Source: Granulicella sp. dw_53 (GTDB lineage Bacteria; Acidobacteriota; Terriglobia; Terriglobales; Acidobacteriaceae). From it: a stretch of DNA of 64,000 nucleotides. The stretch's first letter is position 1, and each line of letters begins with the position of its first letter. Under the pieces are notes generated by a model. The model was given only the letters and a program-made list of their open reading frames with translations, was not told the origin of the DNA and made no database searches. Made by a program: the position numbers and the translations under genes. The stretch is taken from NCBI RefSeq assembly GCF_018449545.1, contig NZ_JAAVUR010000015.1, forward strand, positions 1 to 64,000, in the 5' to 3' direction. Positions 1 through 7,397 of this stretch are shown piece by piece.

Positions 1-109
1 CTTGCTGTCCCATGCCTGGACCGGAGAGTGGAAACGCTGTCCGGTCTGCATAAATTGAGCGGTTTCGCGGCGTAGAATGAATCTTCGCGAAATCGGATAG
101 GATATAGAG

Positions 110-259
110 ATGCGCGAAATCATTACATTGCAATGCCCCGAGTGCAAGAACAGGAACTACTCGACCACGAAGAACAAGAAGACGACCACCGGTCGCCTCG
201 AGTTCTCCAAGTTCTGTAACACCTGCCGTAAGCACACGGACCACAAAGAAACGAAGTAA
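110..259 (+). CDS. rpmG: 50S ribosomal protein L33
   Basis: This gene encodes a 49-residue L33 protein of the large ribosomal subunit. The translation starts MREIITLQCPEC and carries two CxxC pairs (CPEC near residues 9-12 and CNTC near 36-39), which is the zinc-ribbon version of L33. The length equals the usual family length. It lies just upstream of tRNA-Trp, secE, nusG and rplK, the classic arrangement that normally follows tuf; tuf would lie before the window. It is too short for most ORF thresholds but is unambiguous. Confidence 0.96.
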   Translation: MREIITLQCPECKNRNYSTTKNKKTTTGRLEFSKFCNTCRKHTDHKETK

Positions 260-305
260 CTCCGCCGGTTTGGGATGAGGCGCGAGTCACCTCATCCCGC
301 AGTTC

Positions 306-381
306 GGGGGAGTAAGCTCAACGGTTAAACTGTCGGTCTCCAAAACCGAACTTCTCGGTTCGAATCCGAGCTCCCCCGCCA
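306..381 (+). tRNA. tRNA-Trp (anticodon CCA)
   Basis: The 5' acceptor strand GGGGGAG pairs fully with CTCCCCC at 371-377, followed by the discriminator G and an encoded CCA tail. The anticodon stem TCGGT/ACCGA encloses the loop CTCCAAA with anticodon CCA, and the T arm contains GGTTCGAATCC. Its place between rpmG and secE is the common bacterial location for this tRNA. Confidence 0.95.
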
Positions 382-469
382 GTTTGCTCTGCGCCCAGGC
401 CGCAGTCACTGGCATAATCGACTCAGAGTTTTAGTAGCATCACAGAACGAACGATTTTAGAGGCAGCAT

Positions 470-730
470 ATGGCCAAGACCGTAGCGATTGAACAAACCC
501 CGAACACCGGGATCGAGAACCTGAAGGCCACTCCGGCGCGCCTCAACTCCTTCCTCAAGGACGTCCGCAGCGAGATGCGCAAGGTCATCAGCCCCTCTCG
601 CGAGGAAGTTCAGGCGACGACCCTTACCGTGATCATCACCGTGTTCGTCTTCGCCGCTTACTTCTGGCTGGTCGACAACATCATCGGTCGCGGCATCGAA
701 GCTCTCCTGCACAAGGCGACGCAGCACTAA
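470..730 (+). CDS. secE: Protein translocase subunit SecE
   Basis: The 86-residue product is the small essential subunit of the SecYEG translocon in the inner membrane. Residues about 25-45 (LNSFLKDVRSEMRKVISPSR) form the conserved amphipathic helix with the RxEMRKV...PSR motif, and residues 50-72 form the single membrane segment. The length is typical for single-span SecE. It sits between tRNA-Trp and nusG as in most bacteria. Confidence 0.95.
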   Translation: MAKTVAIEQTPNTGIENLKATPARLNSFLKDVRSEMRKVISPSREEVQATTLTVIITVFVFAAYFWLVDNIIGRGIEALLHKATQH

Positions 731-790
731 AATAGAGTTGTAACATTCAGCACCAGTAACGTTCAGCAGATGCGCGAAGAAGGCATAACG

Positions 791-1408
791 ATGGCGGTAG
801 AAGAGCAGAATCCGGAAGCATTGAACCCCGAGGGCGAACAGCCCACGGAGCATCTTGCCCCGCCGGTTAACGAGAACTTCAAGTGGTATATCATTCACGC
901 CTACTCCGGCTTCGAGCGGAAGGTGCGTGAGTCGCTTGAGAGCCGCATCACGGCCTTTGGCCTGCAGAATCGTATCGGCCGCATCATGATTCCGACCGAG
1001 CCCGTTACCGAGCTGCGCAACGGAAAGAAGTACACCATCGAGCGTGTCTTCCTGCCCGGCTATGTGCTGGTCGAGATGGAGCTGGACAACGACCTCTGGC
1101 ACGTCATCAAGAACACCCCTCGCGTCACCGGATTCCTCGGCACCGGCGACAATCCGGTCGCCCTCTCCGAGCAGGAAGTCAGCTCCATCCTCTTCCGCTC
1201 CGAGTCCACCTCCAACAAGCCTTCCATGAAGGTCAAGTTTGAGAAGGGCGAGCAGGTCCGCATCAACGAAGGTCCCTTCGCCAACTTCACCGGCACCGTC
1301 GACGACGTCAACGAAGATCGCCAGACCCTCAAGGTCATGGTCAGCATCTTCGGACGCTCCACCCCGGTGGAGATCGAGTTCTCCAAGGTCGACAAGGTCG
1401 AGGTTTAA
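791..1408 (+). CDS. nusG: Transcription termination/antitermination protein NusG
   Basis: This 205-residue protein binds RNA polymerase and links transcription with Rho and the ribosome. The NGN domain begins at KWYIIHAYSGFERKV and the C-terminal KOW domain has the pattern GPFANFTGTVDDV. The frame is open from 770, but the ATG at 791 is preferred because a GAAGAAGG ribosome binding site lies 7 bases before it. The acidic N-terminal tail of about 28 residues before the NGN domain is longer than in E. coli. It is cotranscribed with secE. Confidence 0.93.
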   Translation: MAVEEQNPEALNPEGEQPTEHLAPPVNENFKWYIIHAYSGFERKVRESLESRITAFGLQNRIGRIMIPTEPVTELRNGKKYTIERVFLPGYVLVEMELDNDLWHVIKNTPRVTGFLGTGDNPVALSEQEVSSILFRSESTSNKPSMKVKFEKGEQVRINEGPFANFTGTVDDVNEDRQTLKVMVSIFGRSTPVEIEFSKVDKVEV

Positions 1409-1521
1409 GTTTTGTTTCAACCCGCCGCGCAGCACTGACGGCGAGCACTGGATTCAGCACCAAAAATCATAAGCAGTAGGCAAGCAGCCCGCCGCTGGAA
1501 GCATAAAGAGGATTTACCGCA

Positions 1522-1956
1522 ATGGCACCGAAGAAGATCACTGGATACGTAAAGCTTCAAATCATGGCCGGCAAGGCCACTCCTGCACCGCCCGTCGGTC
1601 CCGCCCTCGGTCAGGCTCAGGTTAACATCATGGAGTTCTGCAAGCAGTTCAACGAGCGCACCAAGGACCCCGCAATGGCCGGACTCACCATCCCGGTCGT
1701 CATCTCGGTCTATGCGGATCGTACCTTCAGCTTCATCACCAAGACTCCTCCCGCTCCTGTGCTTCTGCTCAAGGCTGCTGGTATCGCAAAGGGTTCAGGC
1801 ACTCCGAACAAGGAGAAGCTTGGCAAGGTCACTGAGAAGCAGATTCGCGAGATCGCCACGCAGAAGATGCCCGATATGAACGCCGCGTCGGTCGACGCCG
1901 CTGCCAAGAGCATCCGTGGTACCGCTCGCTCGATGGGCATCGAAGTCGTAGCCTAA
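1522..1956 (+). CDS. rplK: 50S ribosomal protein L11
   Basis: The 144-residue L11 forms the GTPase-associated centre with 23S rRNA. The N-terminal domain has the conserved KLQIMAGKATPAPPVGPALGQ region and the C-terminal rRNA-binding domain ends RGTARSMGIEV. An AAAGAGGA ribosome binding site precedes the ATG. In many bacteria rplA, rplJ and rplL follow directly; here a strong hairpin follows and the next gene runs in the opposite direction, so the cluster stops at rplK. Confidence 0.96.
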   Translation: MAPKKITGYVKLQIMAGKATPAPPVGPALGQAQVNIMEFCKQFNERTKDPAMAGLTIPVVISVYADRTFSFITKTPPAPVLLLKAAGIAKGSGTPNKEKLGKVTEKQIREIATQKMPDMNAASVDAAAKSIRGTARSMGIEVVA

Positions 1957-1980
1957 GTCAAATTCCTGTAACAAAGTACA

Positions 1981-2025
1981 AAGACACCTGAAGTCCCGAC
2001 ATTGCAGTCGGACTTCAGGTGTCTT
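1981..2025. terminator. Intrinsic terminator after rplK
   Basis: A 19-base-pair stem (AAGACACCTGAAGTCC... against ...GGACTTCAGGTGTCTT) with one bulged C and a short loop is followed by a T-rich stretch. It lies between convergent genes and could stop transcription from both sides. Confidence 0.85.
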
Positions 2026-2070
2026 CATTTAAACGACTAAATTCTTCGTTTGACCAACTCTCGAATGGTC

Positions 2071-2841
2071 CTATTGCTGCGGCGCTGCAGCAGGAGTCGT
2101 CGATTGCTGCCGCATGCGAAGGAGCTGTTCATAGATCTGTTGCGGAGTTCTGGCTCCCGTAGATGACTTATCGTCTGTCGCAGGTGCGTCGCCAGACGCA
2201 GGCGGAGCTCCCGCTGCGCCGTTAGGATCGGGGATGTTGCTGGCTGGCAGCGGAGGTGGATTACGGGAAGAGTTGGAGCTCTCGCCGGCTGCAGGGTCGC
2301 TTGATTCAGCGGTGTCGTTGGAGCCCGATGCGCTGGGATTGGGAGGCGTGGGACCGCCGTGACGAGGCGTGAGAACCAGCTCCACCGGAACCTTGGTGGG
2401 TTGGAGAGGGTTTGGATTGGTGCCTTGGACTAGGAGTATGTTGCTGGAGGTGCCTTCCAGCAGGATGGCAAGGACCTGGGCGGGAGCGGCGGGTCCGTAA
2501 GTACCGTAGACGCGCTCATCGGCGACTCCTCCAGTGATCTTCATCCCGGTCTGGCGGGAGATCTCGCGGAGGATCTGGTTGAGGCTGGAGTTATTGGCGA
2601 TAACGGAGAGCTGGCCAGAGAGGTAGGCGACGTCGGCGCGATGGGCCGGAGCTGCTGGAGAGGCCATTGCGGCTGCTGGTGGCGCTGCCACGATGGGCGT
2701 AGTGGGAGCGGTTACTGGAAGCGCTGAGGCTGGTTGGCGAGGCGGCGTCTGCTGGGCCAGAAGATGCGATGACAGGAGAGCGCAGAGGACTGTGCCGAGG
2801 GTGATGCGCGTAAGCGCGCGGATTGGAACTGGACGTTGCAT
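2071..2841 (-). CDS. Exported protein with secretin/TonB short N-terminal (STN) domain
   Basis: The 256-residue product begins with a signal peptide (hydrophobic stretch near residues 12-29, then AQQ). Residues about 70-135 (SGQLSVIANNSSLNQIL ... GTSSNILLVQG) match the STN fold found at the N terminus of secretins and TonB receptors, where it contacts inner-membrane partners. There is no secretin barrel afterwards; instead the C-terminal half is Pro/Ser/Ala-rich and low in complexity. A free-standing STN protein may bind another periplasmic component, but its role is unknown. It is convergent with rplK. Confidence 0.55.
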   Translation of the reverse strand: MQRPVPIRALTRITLGTVLCALLSSHLLAQQTPPRQPASALPVTAPTTPIVAAPPAAAMASPAAPAHRADVAYLSGQLSVIANNSSLNQILREISRQTGMKITGGVADERVYGTYGPAAPAQVLAILLEGTSSNILLVQGTNPNPLQPTKVPVELVLTPRHGGPTPPNPSASGSNDTAESSDPAAGESSNSSRNPPPLPASNIPDPNGAAGAPPASGDAPATDDKSSTGARTPQQIYEQLLRMRQQSTTPAAAPQQ

Positions 2842-2973
2842 CGGTGAAGGTAGGACGCACAGAGATTCGGTAGGTCAACTGTCGTTCCACTGGTTGGAGT
2901 TTATCTGAATTTGTCGGTTGCGCTGGAGAAGTATCGAGTTGTACTAGACTGATCCGATGCGAGTGTGTTTTCT

Positions 2974-3984
2974 ATGAGTAAAGTGACGGTGCTATTGCTG
3001 GCAGCCGGACTGCTGATGCCGAGGTTGGTGGAGGCAGAGGTCTGCACGACGCAGTCGCAGATGAAGCCGGCGGACCGCGACGGGTTGGCCGCTGCGGCGA
3101 TGGGGCTGGCGACCAAGGTACAGGCGGCGGATGTAGCCGGACTGCGGGGCGCGACGGTAGCCGAGTTGGGAAAGGACTTCAGCGGGATTGAGGGTGTGGT
3201 CGGAAGCACCGCTCCCAAGCTGAAGGGTGCTGTTTTGACCGTCGATCAGGTGTATCTGCTGGATGGCTCGGAACTGAAGCGTGGAGCGGATGGAAGTGCT
3301 CCGGACGCGCAGTTCTTCTGCAATCTGAACAAGTCGGTTGCGGAGGTGGATTTTTTGATCCCTCAACTGCCTCCGGGACGGTATGGGTTTGCGATCGTCG
3401 AGACCAAGAGCGCCACTCCGTGGAGACTCTCCTTTTTACTACGAGAGGATCAGGGGAGGTGGGCCATGGCGGGGTTTTATCCCCGAGCGAGCCTGGCTGC
3501 CGGACATGATGGGCTTTGGTACTGGACCGAGGCGCGGCAGATGGTGAAGCGCAAGGAGCAGTGGAGTGCGTGGCTCTACTACCAGCAAGCGGAGTCGTTG
3601 TTGCGTCCGGCGAACTTCGTGCAGAGCAGCCACCTGGAGAAGTTGAAGAATGAGCAGAGCGCCGGGGCTCCTCCCGCTCTGTCGGAGGGGGTGAGTGCCG
3701 AGGCTCCTTTAGTGGTGAAGGGGGCGGATGGGGTGGAGTATCACTTTACCGGTTTGGGGGTGGATGACTCGCTGGGGAAGGAGAAGGTCTTCCTTGTGGC
3801 TCATCTGAAGGTCGAAGCGACGCTAGATACGGCGGTGGCACGAAAGCGCAATGCGGATGCGATGAACGCCCTGGTAGGCGCGTATCCGGAGCTGAGGAAG
3901 GCGTTCGCCGGCGTCTGGCTCTTTGCCGAGACGGCGGGTCAAAACCCCTTCGTGACGGAGCAGGCGATGAACGAGGTTCGATAG
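2974..3984 (+). CDS. Secreted protein of unknown function
   Basis: The protein has about 336 residues, with a typical signal peptide (MSKVTVLLLAAGLLMPRLVEA) and no other membrane segment. I do not recognise a family. The middle contains an Ig-like or beta-rich segment (CNLNKSVAEVDFLIPQLPPG followed by WRLSFLLREDQGRWAMAGFYPR), and the rest is mixed helix with an alanine-rich start. An in-frame GTG at 2965 would add three residues; the ATG at 2974 gives a better signal peptide. No strong ribosome binding site is visible for either. The gene stands alone. Confidence 0.6.
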   Translation: MSKVTVLLLAAGLLMPRLVEAEVCTTQSQMKPADRDGLAAAAMGLATKVQAADVAGLRGATVAELGKDFSGIEGVVGSTAPKLKGAVLTVDQVYLLDGSELKRGADGSAPDAQFFCNLNKSVAEVDFLIPQLPPGRYGFAIVETKSATPWRLSFLLREDQGRWAMAGFYPRASLAAGHDGLWYWTEARQMVKRKEQWSAWLYYQQAESLLRPANFVQSSHLEKLKNEQSAGAPPALSEGVSAEAPLVVKGADGVEYHFTGLGVDDSLGKEKVFLVAHLKVEATLDTAVARKRNADAMNALVGAYPELRKAFAGVWLFAETAGQNPFVTEQAMNEVR

Positions 3985-4180
3985 AACGATTAGGCCATCG
4001 CCTAAAAGCGAGATGGAAGATATGTTGATGGAGAAGTAAGATCCAGTAGTTTATTTGAACTGAATGGATGGCGATGTCGCTCCCAGACTCGCCGTTCGCC
4101 GGATGGCATCTTAGGAAGAGGATGAAAGCCTCTTAGGTCACGAATCAGAGAGATCCCCCAACGGGACGAGATGAGGCACG

Positions 4181-4828
4181 ATGGCAAACGCCGAAAAGAC
4201 TTTGAGCCAGGCGATCATGGGGCGCCGGGCTACTCCCAGCTTTGACGGAACCCCAATTCCGGCGGCGGATCTGCTGCGGATTCTCGATGCGGGACTCCGC
4301 GCTCCGAGTGGATACAACATGCAGCCGTGGCGGTTTGTTGTGGTGCAGTCGCCGGAGCAGAAGAGAAGGCTGCGAGGAGCGAGTTACAACCAAGCCAAGG
4401 TCGAAGAGGCGTCGGCTGTAATCGTGGCTTGCGGCGATACGGACGGCTGGCGCAAGGATCTCGATCTGATGCTGCAGCGGGGACGTTCAGGCGGGATGCC
4501 GGAGAGCTATGCAGACCAGGCGCGAAGCAGCGTTCCTAATTTCTTCTCCAGCTTCAATAGTGAACAGATGAAGGGTTGGCTGAACAAGCATGTGATGGTG
4601 GCGTTTACTCACATGTTGTTGATGGCCGAGGTGATGGGCTACGATACGGCTCCGATGGAAGGCTTTGAGCAGGATAAGGTGCATGAGGTGTTGAAGTTGC
4701 CCCTAAGCTACTGGGTGGTGGCGTTGCTGGGTATCGGACATGTGCGAGGAAGCGATAAGTATGACGGCGGACGTTTCGATATGGGCCATACGGTGTTTTG
4801 GGAGGAGTATGGCAGGCAGATGAAGTAG
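4181..4828 (+). CDS. Nitroreductase family protein
   Basis: The 215-residue product belongs to the FMN-dependent nitroreductase family, which transfers hydride from NAD(P)H to nitro compounds, quinones or flavins. The N-terminal motif (IMGRRATPSFDGTPIPAADL...ILDAGLRAPSGYNMQPWRFVVV) contains the FMN phosphate-binding RR and the APSGYNMQPW signature. Near residues 150-160 a hydrophobic segment with MGYDTAPMEGF is typical of the dimer and flavin-binding region. It converges with ubiX. The physiological substrate cannot be deduced. Confidence 0.85.
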   Translation: MANAEKTLSQAIMGRRATPSFDGTPIPAADLLRILDAGLRAPSGYNMQPWRFVVVQSPEQKRRLRGASYNQAKVEEASAVIVACGDTDGWRKDLDLMLQRGRSGGMPESYADQARSSVPNFFSSFNSEQMKGWLNKHVMVAFTHMLLMAEVMGYDTAPMEGFEQDKVHEVLKLPLSYWVVALLGIGHVRGSDKYDGGRFDMGHTVFWEEYGRQMK

Positions 4829-4873
4829 GTGGTGGATGGGTGCCCGCTAGGGGAGAGGTTGTAGTGGGGTGGG

Positions 4874-5491
4874 TTAGTCGACTTGCCATTGGTAGGCGCC
4901 GGGCTGGGGAAGACCCAGGTGGGCCAGGACGCGGTTGACGTATTGGCGGGCCATCTCGGTGGTGGATTGCGGGAGGTCGTAGAGCGTGGGAATGACGGGG
5001 AAGATCGTTGCTCCGGCGTCGTCGGCGAGCTGCATATTGCGGAGATGGATGCGGTTGAGGGGGGTCTCGCGGACGCAGAGGAGGAGGGGGCGGCGCTCCT
5101 TAAGGCAGACGTCGGCGGCGCGCTGGATGAGGTTGGAGGCCAGGCCGTTCGCGATGGCGGCCAAGGTGCCCATGGAGCAGGGGAGGATCATCATCCCAGA
5201 GGAGGGGTAGCTGCCGCTGGCGATTCCGGCGCCGATATCGGTGTCGGAGTGCTGGTGGACCTTGGAGGAGGATGCGCCGAGGAGCTTTTCCGGGAGGCCG
5301 TTGCGACCGCTAATCTGGAGCTCTTCGGCGAAGACGCGGAGAGCGCTCTCGGAGGCGATGAAGTTGACGCGGGAGACGCGGGGGTCGGCGTCGAGGGCGC
5401 GAAGCATCTCGGCGGCGTAGATGGAGCCGCTGGCGCCGGTCACAGCGAAGGTGATGTTGAACGAGGAAGATAGGGTTGGGGGGGCGGTCAC
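4874..5491 (-). CDS. ubiX: Flavin prenyltransferase UbiX
   Basis: UbiX makes prenylated FMN, the cofactor of UbiD-type decarboxylases. The 205-residue sequence starts with the Rossmann-like FMN-binding motif (FAVTGASGSIYAAEMLRAL) and has PCSMGTLAAIANGLASNLIQRAADVCLKERRPLLLCVRETPL with the conserved RE and RAADV segments. A matching ubiD gene is not in the window, so the client enzyme is encoded elsewhere. The gene is convergent with the nitroreductase gene. Confidence 0.9.
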   Translation of the reverse strand: MTAPPTLSSSFNITFAVTGASGSIYAAEMLRALDADPRVSRVNFIASESALRVFAEELQISGRNGLPEKLLGASSSKVHQHSDTDIGAGIASGSYPSSGMMILPCSMGTLAAIANGLASNLIQRAADVCLKERRPLLLCVRETPLNRIHLRNMQLADDAGATIFPVIPTLYDLPQSTTEMARQYVNRVLAHLGLPQPGAYQWQVD

Positions 5492-5605
5492 AGATTGATT
5501 ATCGTCGATAGAGAGCGGCCGATGCTGCGACTTTTTGCAGCGGAGGAGGTTTAATGTTCAGATGGAGGGCTACCACAGCATTATGAGTTTATGGAGGCGA
5601 CGTAA

Positions 5606-6631
5606 GTGAGCGATCGGCATGCCGGGAGCGCAAGGCGCAGTATTTTCGTGTGGATCTGCGCGTTTTTTTCGATGTTGGCTGGGGCGCGTGCGTATGGGTC
5701 GGTTGCGTTGCTGATGGAGGAGCCGTATGGGGAGTTCGGCGCGTTCAATCCTACGGGTCATGCCGCCGTCTATCTGAACCATATTTGCGCGAATTCGCCT
5801 ACGGAGCTTCGGCCTTGCCGCAGTGGCGAATATGGTGTCGTCATAAGCCGATATCACAAGATCGATGGCTTGGATTGGATCGCAATTCCGCTGATTCCGT
5901 ACCTGTACGCGGTGCAGGATGTGAACTACGTTCCCAAGACGGTCGATAAGGCCCAGGTAGCGGCGTTGCGGGACACGTACCGAAGGGAGCATATGTTGGC
6001 TTTGGCTCCGGATGACAAGAAGGGGCAGACGCCAAAGGGTGAGTGGGTCCAACTGGTGGGGTCTTCGTATGACCGGACGATCCATGGGTTTCAGGTGAAG
6101 AGCACAGCGGAACAGGATGAGCGGTTTATCGCGCTCTTCAACGATAAGCGCAATGTGGGGCACTTCAACCTGCTCTTCCATAACTGCGCGGACTTTTCGC
6201 GGGTGGTGCTGGATACGTATCTGCCGCATGCGATCCATCGGAACTTCATCGCTGATGTGGGGCTGATGACTCCGAAGCAGGTAGCCCGGTCGCTGGTGAA
6301 GTACGGCAAGGCGCATCCGGAGCTGGAGATGAACGCGTTCGTCATTCCGCAGGTGCCGGGGACGGTGGCGCGGAGCCATGGTGTGGATGGGGTGGCGGAG
6401 TCGCTGGTGAAGAGCAAGAGGTATCTGCTGCCGCTGGCGGTGTTGAGTCCGGAGTTTACGGGCGGGGTGGTGGTGGCGTACCTGGCTGAGGGACGGATGA
6501 GGCTGCCGAAGAATGCGGCGATGTTCGAGATAGACGACGCCGAGATGACGGGTGGGCCGAAGGTTCCGGTGGTGCTGCCGGGGGAGAGTCCTCTTGTTGC
6601 TAAGCCGGGTGAGGTGGTTCCGCGGCCTTAA
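5606..6631 (+). CDS. Secreted protein with permuted papain-like (NlpC/P60 superfamily) features
   Basis: The 341-residue product has an N-terminal signal segment (residues 11-30) and a central domain whose order of catalytic motifs is circularly permuted. A histidine occurs first, in PTGHAAVYL near residue 54, and the cysteine comes later, in LLFHNCADFSR near residue 193. This His-then-Cys order is known for the permuted NlpC/P60-like proteins such as YiiX and DUF4105, whose members act on peptides or lipids of the cell envelope. The C-terminal 100 residues include a hydrophobic segment (YLLPLAVL...GGVVVAYL). GTG start is supported by GGAGG 11 bases upstream. The enzyme activity is inferred only. 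Confidence 0.55.
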   Translation: MSDRHAGSARRSIFVWICAFFSMLAGARAYGSVALLMEEPYGEFGAFNPTGHAAVYLNHICANSPTELRPCRSGEYGVVISRYHKIDGLDWIAIPLIPYLYAVQDVNYVPKTVDKAQVAALRDTYRREHMLALAPDDKKGQTPKGEWVQLVGSSYDRTIHGFQVKSTAEQDERFIALFNDKRNVGHFNLLFHNCADFSRVVLDTYLPHAIHRNFIADVGLMTPKQVARSLVKYGKAHPELEMNAFVIPQVPGTVARSHGVDGVAESLVKSKRYLLPLAVLSPEFTGGVVVAYLAEGRMRLPKNAAMFEIDDAEMTGGPKVPVVLPGESPLVAKPGEVVPRP

Positions 6632-6673
6632 GGCGTAACGGTGATGGAAGGGATTAAAGGCTGATAAGAGCGG
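6630..6673. repeat. Intergenic repeat, GGCGTAACGGTGAT family (copy 1)
   Basis: This segment is nearly identical to 23306-23351: both read AGGCGTAACGGTGATG, then an AGGGATT core, then TAAAGGC, GATAA and AGCGGA, with small indels. It follows directly on the stop of the upstream gene. Confidence 0.6.
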
Positions 6674-6706
6674 ATGTTTTGGGGGTGGTTTCTTTGGGCT
6701 GATTGT

Positions 6707-7306
6707 TTATTTTTGTTTTGGGCGTAGGGCGTAGGCGATCAGGGTTTCGCCGTGGAGGTTGTGGGTGGCGTTGAAGGCTTCGTTGCTGGCGGTCTCTTGT
6801 GCGGGGATGGTGGGGTCCAACTCGCAGGCAGCGATCTCTTCGGTGGTGGCGTGGATGTAGCAGAGCTCGCAGGTGGCGAGGTTGTCCTCTTCTGTGCGCA
6901 TGGGTGGGCCGAAGGTGCGGCAGAGGATGGGGCGGGTGCTGTAGAGGTCGCAGGTGCCGGTGGCGGGATCGAGGACGGGGCAGGGTTCGTCGTTGGCGAA
7001 CTCTTCGAAGAGGATGGCGGCTTCGTAGTCTTCGTGGAGGATGCCTGTGGCGAGGTCGCCGGGGAACCAGGGGTCGAGGCGGGTCAGGGATTCCTGGACG
7101 CGGGTCTGGATGCGTTGGGATCGTTCCAGGTCGGTTTGTTGGAGGGCTTCGAGGCCTTCGCGGAGGCGGGCTGCGTCTTCGAGCGCGATGGGGAAGACGC
7201 CTACGCAGCATTGGTAACAGCCGGGTTTGCAGACGAGGTGGGGTCCGGAGCGGGCGGCGGCTGAGGCCAGGGCGGCGTCTACGATTTGGATGAGGGTTTG
7301 GGGCAT
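6707..7306 (-). CDS. YkgJ-family cysteine cluster protein
   Basis: This 199-residue protein belongs to the YkgJ/UPF0153 group, which has a cysteine cluster proposed to chelate zinc or iron. Visible cysteines are CKPGCYQCC near residues 25-33, CPVLDPATGTCDLYSTRPILCRTFG, and CELCY. The frame is open to 7381, but the extra 25 codons are encoded by a degenerate copy of an intergenic repeat (7341-7385), so the internal ATG at 7306 (MPQTLIQ) is taken as the start. Function unknown. Confidence 0.75.
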   Translation of the reverse strand: MPQTLIQIVDAALASAAARSGPHLVCKPGCYQCCVGVFPIALEDAARLREGLEALQQTDLERSQRIQTRVQESLTRLDPWFPGDLATGILHEDYEAAILFEEFANDEPCPVLDPATGTCDLYSTRPILCRTFGPPMRTEEDNLATCELCYIHATTEEIAACELDPTIPAQETASNEAFNATHNLHGETLIAYALRPKQK

Positions 7307-7340
7307 CGTAGCTTCACAGAGGTCGCGCTGACGAGCGATG

Positions 7341-7385
7341 CCCACCTTTGCGAAGAGGATGCTGTCGCGAAGGTGGGGCACCGGG
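7341..7385. repeat. Degenerate copy of the CCCACCC...GGGGCACCCGG repeat
   Basis: The sequence CCCACCTTTGCGAAGAGGA followed by CGCGAAGGTGGGGCACCGGG matches, with a few changes, the left module found at 42837, 46014, 49685 and 62712. It fills most of the gap between purB and the YkgJ-family gene and has dyad symmetry (CCCACC...GGTGGG). Confidence 0.7.
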
Positions 7386-7397
7386 CTATAGACATGG

